From Cyanophora paradoxa (lineage: Eukaryota; Glaucocystophyceae; Cyanophorales; Cyanophoraceae), in assembly GCA_004431415.1 (NCBI GenBank), contig QPMI01000449.1, positions 1 through 64,000 of the forward strand: a stretch of 64,000 nt of DNA, written 5' to 3'. The notes beneath the pieces were generated by a model. The model was not told the origin of the DNA. It did no database searches and saw nothing but the letters and a program-made list of their open reading frames with translations. This document shows, in pieces, positions 12,475 through 23,322 of this stretch. Positions within the stretch are counted from its first letter, which is position 1, and each line of letters opens with the position of its first letter. Made by a program: the position numbers and the translations under genes.

Positions 12475-13032
12475 ATGGCGCGTGTGAAGGTGACGCCGAA
12501 GAAATCCGATCAACGGATGGCCTCCAAGGCCGCCACCGGGTCCCGCGGTCCGCGCAGGGCCAAGACGGGAACGAAGAGTGTCATTCCGGGAAGGAAACCT
12601 CACGTTATCGTCCAGGTGCGAATGCTATCGCCCCATATCGTACCTCGCGGTGCGTGGATGATTACCACGTCAGCCCGAACCCGCAGGCACCGTCGCGCTT
12701 CGTGAAATCCGCAAATACCAGAAGACGACAGATCTCCTCCTTCGCAAGCTGCCGTTCCAGCGGCTGGTGCGCGAGATCGCACAGAACTACGGCATGCCGG
12801 ACAAGCGCTTCCAATCCTCCAGCGTCCTTGCGCTACAGGAAGCCAGCGAGGCGTACCTTATCGGCCTTTTCCAGGACGCAAATCTATGCGCTATCCACGC
12901 AAAGAGGTGCATTGCGACCTACTGATCATGAATACAACTACACTGCTTACATCTTACAGGCCGACGCGCAGGGTGACGCTCATGCCAAAGGATATGCAAC
13001 TCGCCCGTCGCATCCGAGGCGAGCGCACATAA
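12475..13032 (+). CDS. Histone H3 variant, with a one-base frame break
   Basis: Core nucleosome protein. The tail opens [10 protein letters not shown], keeping Lys4, Lys9 and Ser10. The fold is unmistakable: [71 protein letters not shown], then TAA. Introns are clear at 12616-12686 and 12907-12971. Exon 1 in the tail frame reads KPH and then leaves frame: the expected RYRPG is encoded in the +1 frame up to the donor, as if one base were missing beside the His codon at about 12603. Loop 1 ([10 protein letters not shown]) is one residue longer than in canonical H3, a trait often seen in divergent H3s including centromeric ones. Either a recent pseudogene or a sequencing error. Confidence 0.85.
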
Positions 13033-13829
13033 ATCGTACGATTTCCAGGACGTGAGGTGTGCTCCGACAACTCCGGTGTAATCCAATTCAGGATACAGTA
13101 TGTTTAACGCTTCACGAGATTATGTTGCACGTACACTCAATGCAACGGATTGAAAACCGTAATAAAGCCCGTTGAGTAACGCGACGGACCAACCATCGGA
13201 CGTGCACTAATTCAGCGGCACGTTATCGAATACAGATGCACATGCTACTTGCATACTGCAGTGACTCGCTCATGTTGCACAGTCTTCCACTACTCTGGGT
13301 AATGCCTGGAGACGGGGGCTGGTCCAGTTGGAAGCCAGCGCCGGTTGCTTGCGGGGGGGCATGGCCGGGAGCGACGGAGTACGGGGCACTACGGGGCGGC
13401 AAGGACGATGCGCTGCGGCGGGCCGGTGCATGGGGCGGATCGCGCGGGCGGAGGGCGATGGGCTGCCTCCACATCTCTCGGCTGACGTGCGCAAGATTGT
13501 GCTCACCCCGGTCGCCATCGCCCTTGCATGACCGACTCATCATATCGCTGACGGATGACGTTTGCCACGTTCTCGTCCGCGCTCCTGTAACGACATCGGA
13601 ATCAAGATTTTATAGTATGGCGAAGTGTAGAGACGTGTTGACAAATTAAAGGGAGAGGGGGCGACGGTACATGAGGAGGGGGGGGAGGGCGGTAGGGGGG
13701 AGGGGGTATGGAGCTTACCGCCGAATGGCCTCCTCCGCGAGTACGGCCACCTGCATTGCAAGAGTCAGCCGTCATACTGAAAACGTCATTATCGGTAGTC
13801 CTATGCTTCGGTATGATTGAGTGTAAAAA
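13033..13829. other. No supported gene; C/T-rich tract
   Basis: Between the histone gene and the facing zinc-finger gene. The plus strand has a G-rich patch at 13650-13710, read on the minus strand as Pro-rich. It probably contains the 3' untranslated regions of the two convergent genes. Nothing else supported. Confidence 0.3.
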
Positions 13830-16551
13830 TCGTGTGGACCTACAGTCGATCAAGTACAGAATCAAATCGAGCCGGCCGGGGACGCCGATGCCGGCGCCTT
13901 TGCAAATCTCCACCAGCCGACCCCGAAACATCTTCATTGGATACAGCAGCAGCTCCGGCCCTGTCAATGGCAGCTCCTGCATGCACTGTAACCTGCTGCA
14001 GCGTTGGCTGAGAGTTCACGTAAGGGAAAATGGACGGACTCTGGAGATCCATCAGGGAGCGTGACAAATTGGCGAATATACGCGAGGACGGTGGGAGGCG
14101 TCCAGGTCATCACCGTCGCGGAGTCCGGGCCCACGGTACCGGAGTTGGGCTCCCATGTTCCCCGTGTTATCGTCGTCAACGCTGTCGCTCGCGGCATGTA
14201 CCGGTGCGTTGGCATCTGACGTTGGATTACTAGGTGGTCAGAGACGACGTTCCAATAGAATATAACTTCGCTAGATCTAAAGTTGCTAGCTCAGGCACTG
14301 ATAGCGCCTGCACGACCGCACGTCCGTAATAGCGCACCTGCCTCCGGTCGTACTCTCTCGGTTCTCGCCCTGCTCTCCGAATTAATCGGGTAGCCCGAAT
14401 ATTTAAACTCGATAGGTAATAATTCGCACACCCTCTGATGAGACTTTAGCCTTCTTCGAATTCCGCGTGTTCGCACTTGGGCCCCGTCCTTCTTTGCAGC
14501 AGAAGAGCTCTCCTCGATCACACTACCCGCCGATTCGTACGCCTCCTCGTCCTCGTACGCGTCCTCCCCATCCGTCTCGCCCTCTACTCAAGGCGCCATG
14601 CGTCAGCGATTACTCACATCGCATCGCTCGACATACCACTACTGGTTTCAGCGTTGTACTTGGGGCAGGTCTTCATGTGATTGGACAGGGTCTTCTTGCT
14701 GGCATACGTGCGATTGCAATTAGCAGCGGGGCAAGGGAGACGGTCGTCGTCGGCCTTCTTGCTCGTAGCTTCGGAAGCTGCTGGATAAATTCAATGAGTA
14801 CCGTTCGCACACCAGCCGGCGCACATGAGAGGCATGTTTGGCACCTGACTTCCGTTTGCATGCATCAATGTGCGTCCCCTTTCCTTTGAACGTTATGCCA
14901 CAGTTATCACAAATAAACGGCGCCTGCTTCTTTCGCGCTTTCCCAGACGATCCTGCATCTCAGTCAGATCGGCTGCAGTTATGCATGATGTATGGGGAAT
15001 GCAGTCAGCGATCGTGACCGTACCCCGTGACGCCTCGGTGCCCTTTCCTGCATCAGTCGACTCCGCCCCCTTCGAACCCTCGCGCTGGTTGCCTGCAATT
15101 GAGTCTAATTATAAGGGGTCGCTCCCTCGAGGGTGTTCGGGGACCTCTTAAATTCAACGCATCCTGCCGCTCACCAGGCCCTCCAGGTTGACTGTCTATA
15201 CCTCGAGACTTGCCTGCGAGCATGTGAACTGTGACCATCTCGAGTGGATATTACGGTGCACCGGTTGCGTACCTTTCGATGTGGCGACGGGTGGTACGCC
15301 CGCCACCTCGCCTGCTTCCTTGCCCTTGCCAGTACCGCGCGATGACGCCATGCCTGCGGGCTCGAAGGACAATTAACTGCCGTATCCTTGCGACAGACGC
15401 TGCTCCCTTCGTTCGTGCACCTGATGAACGAACCGTAGTCTGGGGGGGGCTTGATGCCCGCTCTTGTTTCACTTCGTCCGGGCGCCGCCACAGATTGGGC
15501 GGCGCAGGGACATTCGATCTCGTGGTTCTCGCCTGGGGGGGGCTTGATGCCCGTTCTTGTTTCACTTCGTCCGGGCGCCGCCGCATATTGGGCGGCGCAG
15601 GGACATTAGATCTTGTGGTTCGCATTGCATCGGCGGGCTCGACTTTCGGCTGTACAGCGCGACCATCTTTGTACGCATCAGAACTACATATATCGCGCCA
15701 ATTTCAAAGTTCCAATGACCGCACCTGTGCTGTGACGCCGCGGGCTCTTCTCTGATAGGCGCATCCCATCTGCGGCTCCAGCATTGCTGCCGCCTATTAC
15801 GCCTGGCACCCCGCCCGAGCCTGCCGCAGAGCCGAACCGAGGTTGTCAGTCGCATCGTTCTAGCGGGGCTGCGCGCATGCACCTGCTATGTCGCCTTGGT
15901 CGCTCGAACCTGGTCCTGGGCCAATCGTGACGTCACACCGCGAGCCATCGGAGGTCAGTTCCTTCACTCCGGCTGATCCACTATCGCTGCCGCCGGGTGT
16001 ACATGCGCCCCCGTCCAAGCCTGCCGCCAACCCGAAGTTGTCAGTCGCTTCGTTCGAGAGGGGGTCCGGGCAGGCACCTGCGATGTCGCCTTCAGCCGGC
16101 GCGCTCGCAGTCTGACTGTCGCCTTCCGCGGGTTATTTGCCGTCGCCGCCGCGCGCGCCGTCCCGCCCGTGTCCTTTGCACCTTCTGCCGAGTCCAGATC
16201 GATCACTGCTCGATTACAGTCAGCGTCAGGGCGCGGCGCTCGCTTAGTCTACGGTATCACCTGGAGCTCCGTCGCCTTCGCATCGCCTGAAAGCGCCGGC
16301 GCCTCGCTCGTCGTCTTTCTCGACTCCATTGTCTCGTCGGCCGAGTCCAGATCAATCACTGCTCCAGTCCGGTCAACGCCAGCACGCTGCGCTTCCGTGG
16401 CACTCTCACCTGATTGAGCCGCTAGCGCTCCTGCCGTACTGTTCCCTTCCATGTCCCTTTCGGCCGCGCCACCGCCCTCGTCGTCTTGTGCGAGCCTCTC
16501 GGTACGATCGTCGCCGGCGTGCGGCGAACCACACTCTCGCTCCATGTGCAC
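13830..16551 (-). CDS. Nuclear-type protein: SIM-like motifs, two C2HC zinc fingers, SAP-like segment
   Basis: Assembled from minus-strand exons. N-terminal part (16551 to ~15000): disordered, Arg/Ser/Pro-rich, with VIDLDSAD and VIDLDSAE, which resemble SUMO-interaction motifs, and a 31-residue unit repeated twice (PDEVKQERASSPPQ). Middle: an exon from ~14951 has FICDNCGITFKGKGTHIDAC, a C2HC finger; a second finger (PAANCNRTYASKKTLSNHMK, then TC) is at ~14690-14750, followed by an intron with GTGAGT donor and CTGACGC branch motif, then an acidic exon (GEDAYEDEEAYESAGS). Downstream (~13985 to 13840) RLVEICKGAGIGVPGRLDLI resembles a SAP DNA-binding motif and may be the last exon. Fingers plus SAP plus SIM suggest a chromatin or DNA-associated protein; a SUMO link is inference. 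Exon chaining of the N-terminus and the SAP part is uncertain. Confidence 0.5.
15441..15626. repeat. 93-bp tandem duplication (2 copies), coding in frame
   Basis: Two adjacent copies of a 93-bp unit, each starting TGGGGGGGGCTTGATGCCCG, with a few base differences. 93 bp is 31 codons, so the minus-strand frame repeats NVPAPPN, RRPDEVKQERASSPPQ twice without a frame change. Lies in the disordered N-terminal part of the zinc-finger gene. Confidence 0.85.
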
Positions 16552-16989
16552 CTAGTGCTGCGGCTGTCAGCTGGTTCCCTGTGGTGATGCTGTGCACGTG
16601 CACCCGACGCTCTGGTCTTCAGCTTCCTTACCTGCTCGCACCTGGCGTCTTACGCGCTTATTCCAACGTGTACCCCTTCGACCAGCCGTCCTGGACGGCT
16701 GCTCCCTTAGCTTCATTATAAGCTCATACTCGGAAGCCCGACGTCGACGGGCGGCGGCTGGGCTCCTGGTGCGACACGGGGATTGATCAGGCGGCTGAGG
16801 TCCGGATCGCTGGGCGCAGTTACCGTAGTACGTATACGGGCGGAGACCCGCCAGACGCGTACGTATACGTACACCGGATCCTGAGTACTAGTGGATCGCC
16901 GCGCCGGCGCTGCGGCCGGCGCCGGGCCGCACCTCCGACCCGGGCCGGCCGCGGCGGGCCGCGCCCGGCCTGCGGCAATAAGCAAGGCA

Positions 16990-17432
16990 TGAGGAGGACC
17001 TGCAAACCCTCCGAATTACCTGCAGCTGATCGATGTAACATAGCTAGCTACCAATATTAATAGTGCTCTAGATCTCGCCGGGCCTATAGCTAGGCATCCG
17101 GATCCGGATCCGGGCCGCGGCCGGTACTTTTTTTGCAAAAGTGGACGTCGCATTGATACACCACGGCACATGTATCAATGTTCTACGTGACGTGCCCTTC
17201 CGACCGGTCAACTATCTAGCCGAAGGTGCTAGCTAGGTGCCGGCCATGGGTCGCGGGCCGCGGCCGGTACGAGGTCCCCGGCAGCGGCGCGCGAGGGTAG
17301 GAGGTGGAGCTCGAGCGGGCGCTAAATCTAGTACTAGTACTGATACTTGTTGCGCGTTCATGCAAACAATCCGAATTACCTGCAGCTGATCGATGCAGCA
17401 CAGCTATATAGCTAGCTACCAATATTAATAGC
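16990..17432. repeat. Direct repeat pair around a GC-rich core
   Basis: The block starting CCGAATTACCTGCAGCTGAT and ending CAATATTAATAG is present twice about 380 bp apart in the same orientation. The spacer carries GGGCCGCGGCCGGTAC twice. This could be the edges of a small non-autonomous element, but no target-site duplication is evident. Confidence 0.6.
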
Positions 17433-18719
17433 GCTCTTCACGACTCTCCTCCTCTCGCGATTGCAGACCCCGCCGCCGGGAGGTCGATGTCGTACCCCAT
17501 CATTCCTTCTACCCTTCCGATTTTCATCCTCAGCACTCTCGCTCCTCCCTATTTACCCGGTTTAATTCTGATGATATATACGAAATATTTCAAAATTACG
17601 GGCGCCGGCTACTATAGGTATTAAATATTTGAATTCTGCGTGAAAATTATATATGTTGTCCGGATATCGATCTATCCTTCTGGCATTTTAAACATTTCCG
17701 TGCCGGCGGAGACCTGATACAGACCAGAGGCTGCACTGCCCCGGGGCAGGAATGTTTATTCGAAATCTCTATTGACAAAAGCGGTAGTAAAAGAGCCTCG
17801 GAGCCTCGGAGTCGGAGGAGGGCCGGGGGCGAACTTCGGAAACGCAGGCCTGTATTGATCATGACAGGGAACAGAGACGGCGGCCGCGGGGCTGATCATG
17901 AACCAGGCGGATGACGCATGCGGACACCCGTAAAAAAACTCAGTTCTCACGGAACGGCCGAGCCAAAAATCTTCGATAGCTTGATTGAGGTCAGAAAACT
18001 TACCTTAGGGTTGTGTCAACGCATATGAGAACACAGTGTAGTAGACCGTATTATGGTCCGTATATTACATCAGAGTAACTTAGTAACGAACTAAATTATA
18101 TTTTTTAGTATATATTACGCGTTAATATTACGTACCGCGCTCATGCTCGAAATTCCGAAGGCGGGATTCGAAGGCGTGATTCTCATCGCAGGGCGATTCG
18201 AACACGGAAGGCATGAAATGAAAAGCGTGCCTAAACTTAAGGAAGGGCGTAGTTTCAAAAAAGTTTTACGATCCACTAATTTCCGGTCCAGTACTGGTAT
18301 TTTCCTGCTGCGGCGCCGGCGCACTGCGGCACTGCAGCGGCATTACTAGTGCTGCCAGCTGCAGCCTGCCAGGCTGGCAGGCTGTCGTGTCAGTGTGCCA
18401 GCCTGCCGCATGCGCAGTGCTCGCGATCGGATCACTCGGCGGAGTCAGTGAGCAGTGCTAGCTGTACAGTGTCACAGTGTAGGCGCCCGCGGCCGGGCGG
18501 TCGCTAGCCGCTGTCAGGCTGAGCCAGTGAGCGCCACGTCCACGCGGCGCCCGGCCCGTCACGGCGTGACGCGGCCCACGCAGCCTGACGCAGGTATACC
18601 GGTAGCCGCTGAGCGCGCGCTGCGGCGCTAGCGCTGGCCGTGGGCCGTGGCGCGAGCCGCGCGACGCCGCGCGAGTCCAACCGTCGGACGGTCGAGTTTT
18701 CCCAGCAGTTTAAGCTGGC

Positions 18720-18966
18720 CAGTGGCGTGCATGGAAAGTGCCACGGTGGCAGATAACGGAAGTAACGGACAGTGGCGGATAACGGACGTTTCCGGAAAGT
18801 AACGGCCCGGCGGACAGCTTAAGTGGCGGATAGCGAAAAGTAACGATCGCGAAAAGTAACGGACAGCTTAAGCGGTCCACCGTGGCACTAGTATTGGCGG
18901 ATAGCGACAAGTAACGATCGCGAAAAGTAACGTTAACGGACAGCTTAAGTGGCGGATAGCGAACTG
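18720..18966. repeat. Short irregular tandem repeats (GTGGCGGATA / AAAGTAACG)
   Basis: Units built from GTGGCGGATAGCG, AAAAGTAACGATCGCG and ACGGACAGCTTAAG recur at least three times each in varying order, giving a satellite-like patch. A matching minus-strand frame (repeating RYPPLKLS) is a by-product of the repeat. Confidence 0.75.
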
Positions 18967-19263
18967 CGGTATACGTATGCAGCTGTATGCTTATTCCGAA
19001 GCTTATAATAGCCGCGGTTGCGCTCATAATTAATAATTAGCAACCGTGTACATACTAGTGCTACTGTGCATGCAGCTAGCTAGCGCTGCTGCGCATCATG
19101 GCATGCCAGTGATGCTTGTGCAGACGGAGCAAATCATGTGCATGATCAGCAAATGAATTCGAAGTCAACGCGTACGCAGCGCTAGCGAAAACAGTGATTA
19201 TGTCGAAGCCCCCGCGGCGATCATGAGCACCCGCATCTGAAGCAGCGCGACTGTATATTTAAT

Positions 19264-19614
19264 TTGAAGACGAAGCCGAGGAAAATTCAATCATCAAGTG
19301 GGGGGGTGCGGGGGGGCTTGCCCCCCTGCTTGTACGTATACTCGAAATCTAGATCTTTGATCCGGAAATTGCCTTCAGGCTTAGTGATGCATCACGCGTA
19401 CGTGATCAAGGTCCGGTCGATTGCGCTGAATGACGAGAGGACTGAACAGCTGTCTGAGCTGTCTGAGGCTCGCGGCTCGAGGTCTCAGAAGCGTCCGCTC
19501 AAAGGGGCCTACAAAACCAAGAAGGAGCGCGCCTTGGCTGCAGTGGACCGAGCCTCGCGTGCACGCGAAAGCGCAAGCGCGACGACGCGAGGGCGAAGGC
19601 GGACAGAGTTGTGA
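19264..19614 (+). CDS. Hypothetical open frame, doubtful
   Basis: 116 codons. The first third spans a G-rich hairpin (GGGGGGCTTGCCCCCC near 19313). The remainder encodes a Lys/Arg/Glu-rich helix-like stretch (IALNDERTEQLSELSEARGS, then KGAYKTKKERALAAVDRAS). No family recognised. It lies just downstream of the WDR33 3' end on the opposite strand and may be an exon of an otherwise lost gene or chance. Confidence 0.25.
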   Translation: MKTKPRKIQSSSGGVRGGLPPCLYVYSKSRSLIRKLPSGLVMHHAYVIKVRSIALNDERTEQLSELSEARGSRSQKRPLKGAYKTKKERALAAVDRASRARESASATTRGRRRTEL

Positions 19615-19837
19615 ACGAGGAGGCCGCTGCGGCGAAGAGAGAGGCGAAGGCGAAGCTTATGCTTGTGCTTTCGCCTTCGCATAACTAGGTCTTCGACTCG
19701 CCCCCGCCCCCAGCTCGTCTCGGGATGTGCAAAGTGGGGTCTAAATACGAAGACGGCATATGCAGGCTGAAGCTAGTGCTCGCTAGGCGTAGGCTTCGGG
19801 AGGGAAGGGAAGGGGGGATCTCGGGCGGCCGCGCGGG

Positions 19838-22800
19838 CTAGCGGCCGCCGAAGAAGTTGGGGCCCGGCGGCTGTCCGAAGGGCGGGCCCTGGATGCCCAT
19901 ACCCTGCATCATCATCGCCTGCATCTGCTGCGCCTGCTGCAGCTGCGCGGCCTGCTGCATCTGTGCGGCCTGCTGCATCTGCGCGGCCTGCAGCTGCGCG
20001 GCCTGCTGGAACTGGGCCGCCTGCTGCATCTGCTGCAGCTGCTGGAACTGGGCCGCCTGCGCCATCTGCAGCTGCGCCGCCAGCGCCGGGTTCGTCGGCT
20101 GAGACAGGAGCGCGTTCAGCATGCTGCCGGGCTGCGCCACGCCCGCCGGGCCCAGCGCCGGCGCGCCCTGCAGCTGCGGGGGCGGCGCCTGGGGAGGGCC
20201 CTGGGGCGGCCCCGCGTACTGCGCGGGCGGAGCCCCCAGCTGCGCCTGCAGCTCGGGCGGGATCTCTCCCTTGGGGCCGCCCCGGTTGGGCGGCGTCGGG
20301 CCCCGCGGGCCCCCGCCGAAGCCGCCGCGCCCCCGGTCCCGATCGCGGTCCCCCCGATCCCGATCCCGGTCGTACCCCCGGTCCCGGTCCCGGTCGCGAT
20401 CCCGATCGCGATCCCGATCCCAGTCGCGATCGCGGTCTCGGTCCCGGTCCCTGTCGAAGCCGCCGCGGCCGCCCCGGTCGAACCCGCCGCCGCCGCGCCC
20501 AAAGGGCCGCCCGGGCCCGAGAAGCCCCGCGCGCGTCCATAGGAGCCGCCGGCGGGCTGCCCTCCGCCGCCGCCTCGGCCGCCGCCGCCGCCGCCGCCGC
20601 CGACTCGGCCGCGCCGGGCCCGCCCGTCGCAACACCGCCGATGCCAGGGATCCCTGTACCCCCCACTCAGCAGAGACGGCGCAGCGCCAGGAAAGGCTGG
20701 TACTCGCCTGCGCTCATGCCGGGGATGGAGAGGACGGCCGGGCCCGTGATCGGCGTGATGGTCGAGCCCCCAACCTCCTCTGAGAGGGGGGGAAGGGCGC
20801 GTGAGTCTACAAAGAAAGCGGAGGAACGAAGGAAAGCGAAAGGGGGGTACCGGGCTCGTCGAACTTGCCGTGCCGCTCGCCAAAGCGATCTCGCGTCTCG
20901 TCCCCGGGCCGGTTCCGCGTCCAGAACTTGGTCGTGTGGTCGTTGCTCCCCTGCTCAGATCGGATCAAGTCAGATCAGATCAGATCAGGTCAGATTTGAT
21001 CTGATCCGAGCGCACCGAAGCGAGGATGTGGCCCATCGGGTGCCAGTCCAGCGCCCAGACGGCCTGCGCGGGGGTACGCGAATCCCGGCGTCAGCTGCAG
21101 GCGCGAAGACGATGGGGAGGGAGGGGCGGGGGGTACAGGCTCGCCTGCTCGTGCGCGCGCGGCATCTCCGCCTTTGGCGACTCGTCCCTGCGGCCGCAGC
21201 AGCCGTCGGTCCGAGCCGTCTCAAGCCGTCCAGTGCGGCTCGAGACGAAAGTACCACGTACCCCGCGAGCCAGAAGAGCATGGCGCCCTCGTAGGAGCCA
21301 GAGACGAAGAGGTCTTCGTGGAACGGGTGCCACGCCAGCGCTGCGGGGTACGGCGTTTAGAAGGCAAGGAGGGGAGCAAGGCGCGCCAGAGAGGAAAGGA
21401 GGGTACGACGCACATGTGACCTGGCTCTTGTGCCCCCGGAACGTCCTGACCTCCTGCAGGGCCGAGCCGAGTCAACGGGGGCGGGGGGGGGGGGGGGGGA
21501 GGGGGGGGGGGCAAGAGGGGGTACGCTACGGCACCTTGAGCGTGCGGAGGTCGTAGAGCTTGACGAGGTGGTCGCGGGCGCCCGTCAGGAGCCAGTTCCC
21601 GTTCTGGTTCCACTGCGTCTGGAAGATCGTGTCCTTGTGGCCGTGCCTGAGATCGCATCGCATCAGATCGGATCAGATCGGATCGGATCGGATCAGATCA
21701 GATCTGAGGCGGACGGGGGGGGAGGGGGGCGCACAGGGTACAGAGGCTCTTCCCCGTGCGGGGGTCCCACATCTTGATGAGGTTGTCCTTGCCGGCGGAG
21801 ACGATGAGGCCCTTCACCGGGTGCCAGTCCACGCACTTGACGTCCCAGCCGTGCCCTGCGTTCTTCGAGCCTTAGCGATTCCTCTTCAGTTCTCTCGAGG
21901 GCCGGGGGGGGTACAGGCGCGCCCTTCAAGAGCCGCTCCTCGGCGCAGCGGTCGAAGTCCCAGATCTTGAGCGTGCTGTCGTCCGCGCAGGAGACAAACT
22001 TAAGGTCCGTCGGGCAGAAGCTGTGGTCGAGGGATGGCCGGGGGGCGCTCATCTCAGAGGGGCGGGCAAGAGAGGCGGGCGGAAGGGCGGACCTGATCCC
22101 CCGGATGGGCTGGTCATGCCCCTGGAACGCCTTCACGTTGCTCATGTTCACCTGAGGGCGGGGGTACAATTCGCTTGGCGGCGGCGGGAGGGGGGTACGC
22201 CGGCCACGGGGCGGGCGGGCGGGGGTACCTGCCAGTACTTGACGATGCCGGCGTGGTCGCCGGTGACCAGCCAGGTCTGGTTGTGGCTCCATGACATGCA
22301 GCGGATCGGCGTCTCGTGCGCCTGCGCCCCGCCCGGTGCGTCGGCGCGCGCCCAGGGGCGAGGGCGGCGGGGCGGGGCGGGATGCGCGCGGGTTCGAATC
22401 CGGACCTGCATGATCGTCTCGAAGTTGAACGTGAAGCCGTTCCACAGCGTGAACTCTCCGCTGTGAGCGCCCGTCACGAGCCGCCGACCCTCCGGCGTCC
22501 ACTGCGCAGCCAGGGGTCAGACAGGCCGCGGGGAACGCGGCGCGGGGCGCGGCGCCCGCCCCGCACCCGCAGGCAGTTGATGGGGCAGCGCATCTTGTTC
22601 GTCGACGTGTGCACGAACTTCGTCGTCACGGAAGTGAGAGGGTCGTCGCTGAGAGCCGCGGGCGGCTGGAGCTGCGGGCGGGAGTGAGCGAGCGCTGGAC
22701 CGCGAGGGCCGCAGGCCCCCGCGCACCGCCTTTATGTACGAGGGTTCCGCGATGATCGCCGGCCGGTCTCTGTAATCGCGCTGGTGCGCCCGGTCCTGCC

Positions 22801-23064
22801 AGGCGTCAGCTAGAGCGCGAAGCGAGCGCGCGGCGCCAGGCTTGCCGTGAGCCAGCGGACGATGTCCGAGGTGTAGTCGACCGTGCGACGCACGAGAGGC
22901 GTCTTACGCATCCTCCTCCCGTCGAAGAAGTCGTCGTTCGCCCCGGGAGGCCCTCGCGGGCCATCGCGCCACGGCCCGTAGTTCCCGCCGCCTCCGCCGA
23001 AGCCTCCGGGACCTCCGGGGCCTCCGAATCCGCCCGGTGGCCCTCTCGGACCGCCGCCGTACAT
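19838..23064 (-). CDS. WDR33: WDR33 / Pfs2 / FY, WD40 subunit of the cleavage-polyadenylation factor
   Basis: In CPSF, WDR33 helps recognise the AAUAAA signal for pre-mRNA 3'-end formation in the nucleus. Start ATG at 23064 opens a Gly-rich leader, then FFDGRRMRK and [14 protein letters not shown], the N-terminal family signature. WD repeats follow over many short exons: [80 protein letters not shown], ending about 20750. The C-terminus is low complexity: an Arg-Asp repeat run, then Gln/Ala-rich QMQQAAQ repeats to a TAG at 19838. WDR33 proteins commonly have disordered tails, but an RD-dipeptide block of this length is notable. Several introns contain repeated GTACCCC words. Head-to-head with APH1, 258 bp between start codons. 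Identification is firm; exon edges in the tail are approximate. Confidence 0.9.
20945..21007. repeat. (GATCN)n pentamer array inside a WDR33 intron
   Basis: A run of AGATC/GGATC pentamers. A second array is at 21655-21705, also intronic in WDR33. On the gene's strand they read as tandem CTGAT words, which resemble the branch-point motif used elsewhere in the window. Confidence 0.75.
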
Positions 23065-23322
23065 TGGAAGCGGTGGTCAGAGCGGCCCTCAGCCGAGCGA
23101 GTGGCGCCGCGCCCGAGTGGTTTGTTCCGCGCTCTCGCCGCCGAAGATCGCAACGGATCGCTCGCTCCTGGGCTCGGCGCAAAGACGAGCTGCGGTTCTG
23201 GGGTACACTCGAGGTCTCGAAGCAGCGAAAACCTCAACTATCCAGCCGCGACCGACACAGACCAGCTCTACGCACAGGCGGCGCGCCGGAGGGGCCGCGG
23301 TGCTCGGCGGAGGCGCACGGGG

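Larger units (their letters stand above)
16552..19263. other. Repeat-rich intergenic region
   Basis: No supported gene. Many palindromic restriction-like words (GGATCCGGATCCGG, GCTAGCTAGC, CTAGTACTAG) and direct repeats occur. A ~65-bp block (CCGAATTACCTGCAGCTGAT and onwards to CAATATTAATAG) occurs at about 16990-17060 and again at 17369-17432. The area 17570-18130 is AT-rich, and 18350-18690 is CTGCAG/GCCAGCC-rich. Confidence 0.5.

Noticed and set aside
19963-21294. A 443-codon plus-strand protein
   Set aside because: It is the antisense shadow of WDR33 in very GC-rich DNA, where stops are rare.
22380-22410. tRNA genes suggested by GGTTCGAATC-like words (also near 38390 and 63295)
   Set aside because: No acceptor or anticodon stems can be paired around them; TTCGAA is simply a frequent palindrome here.
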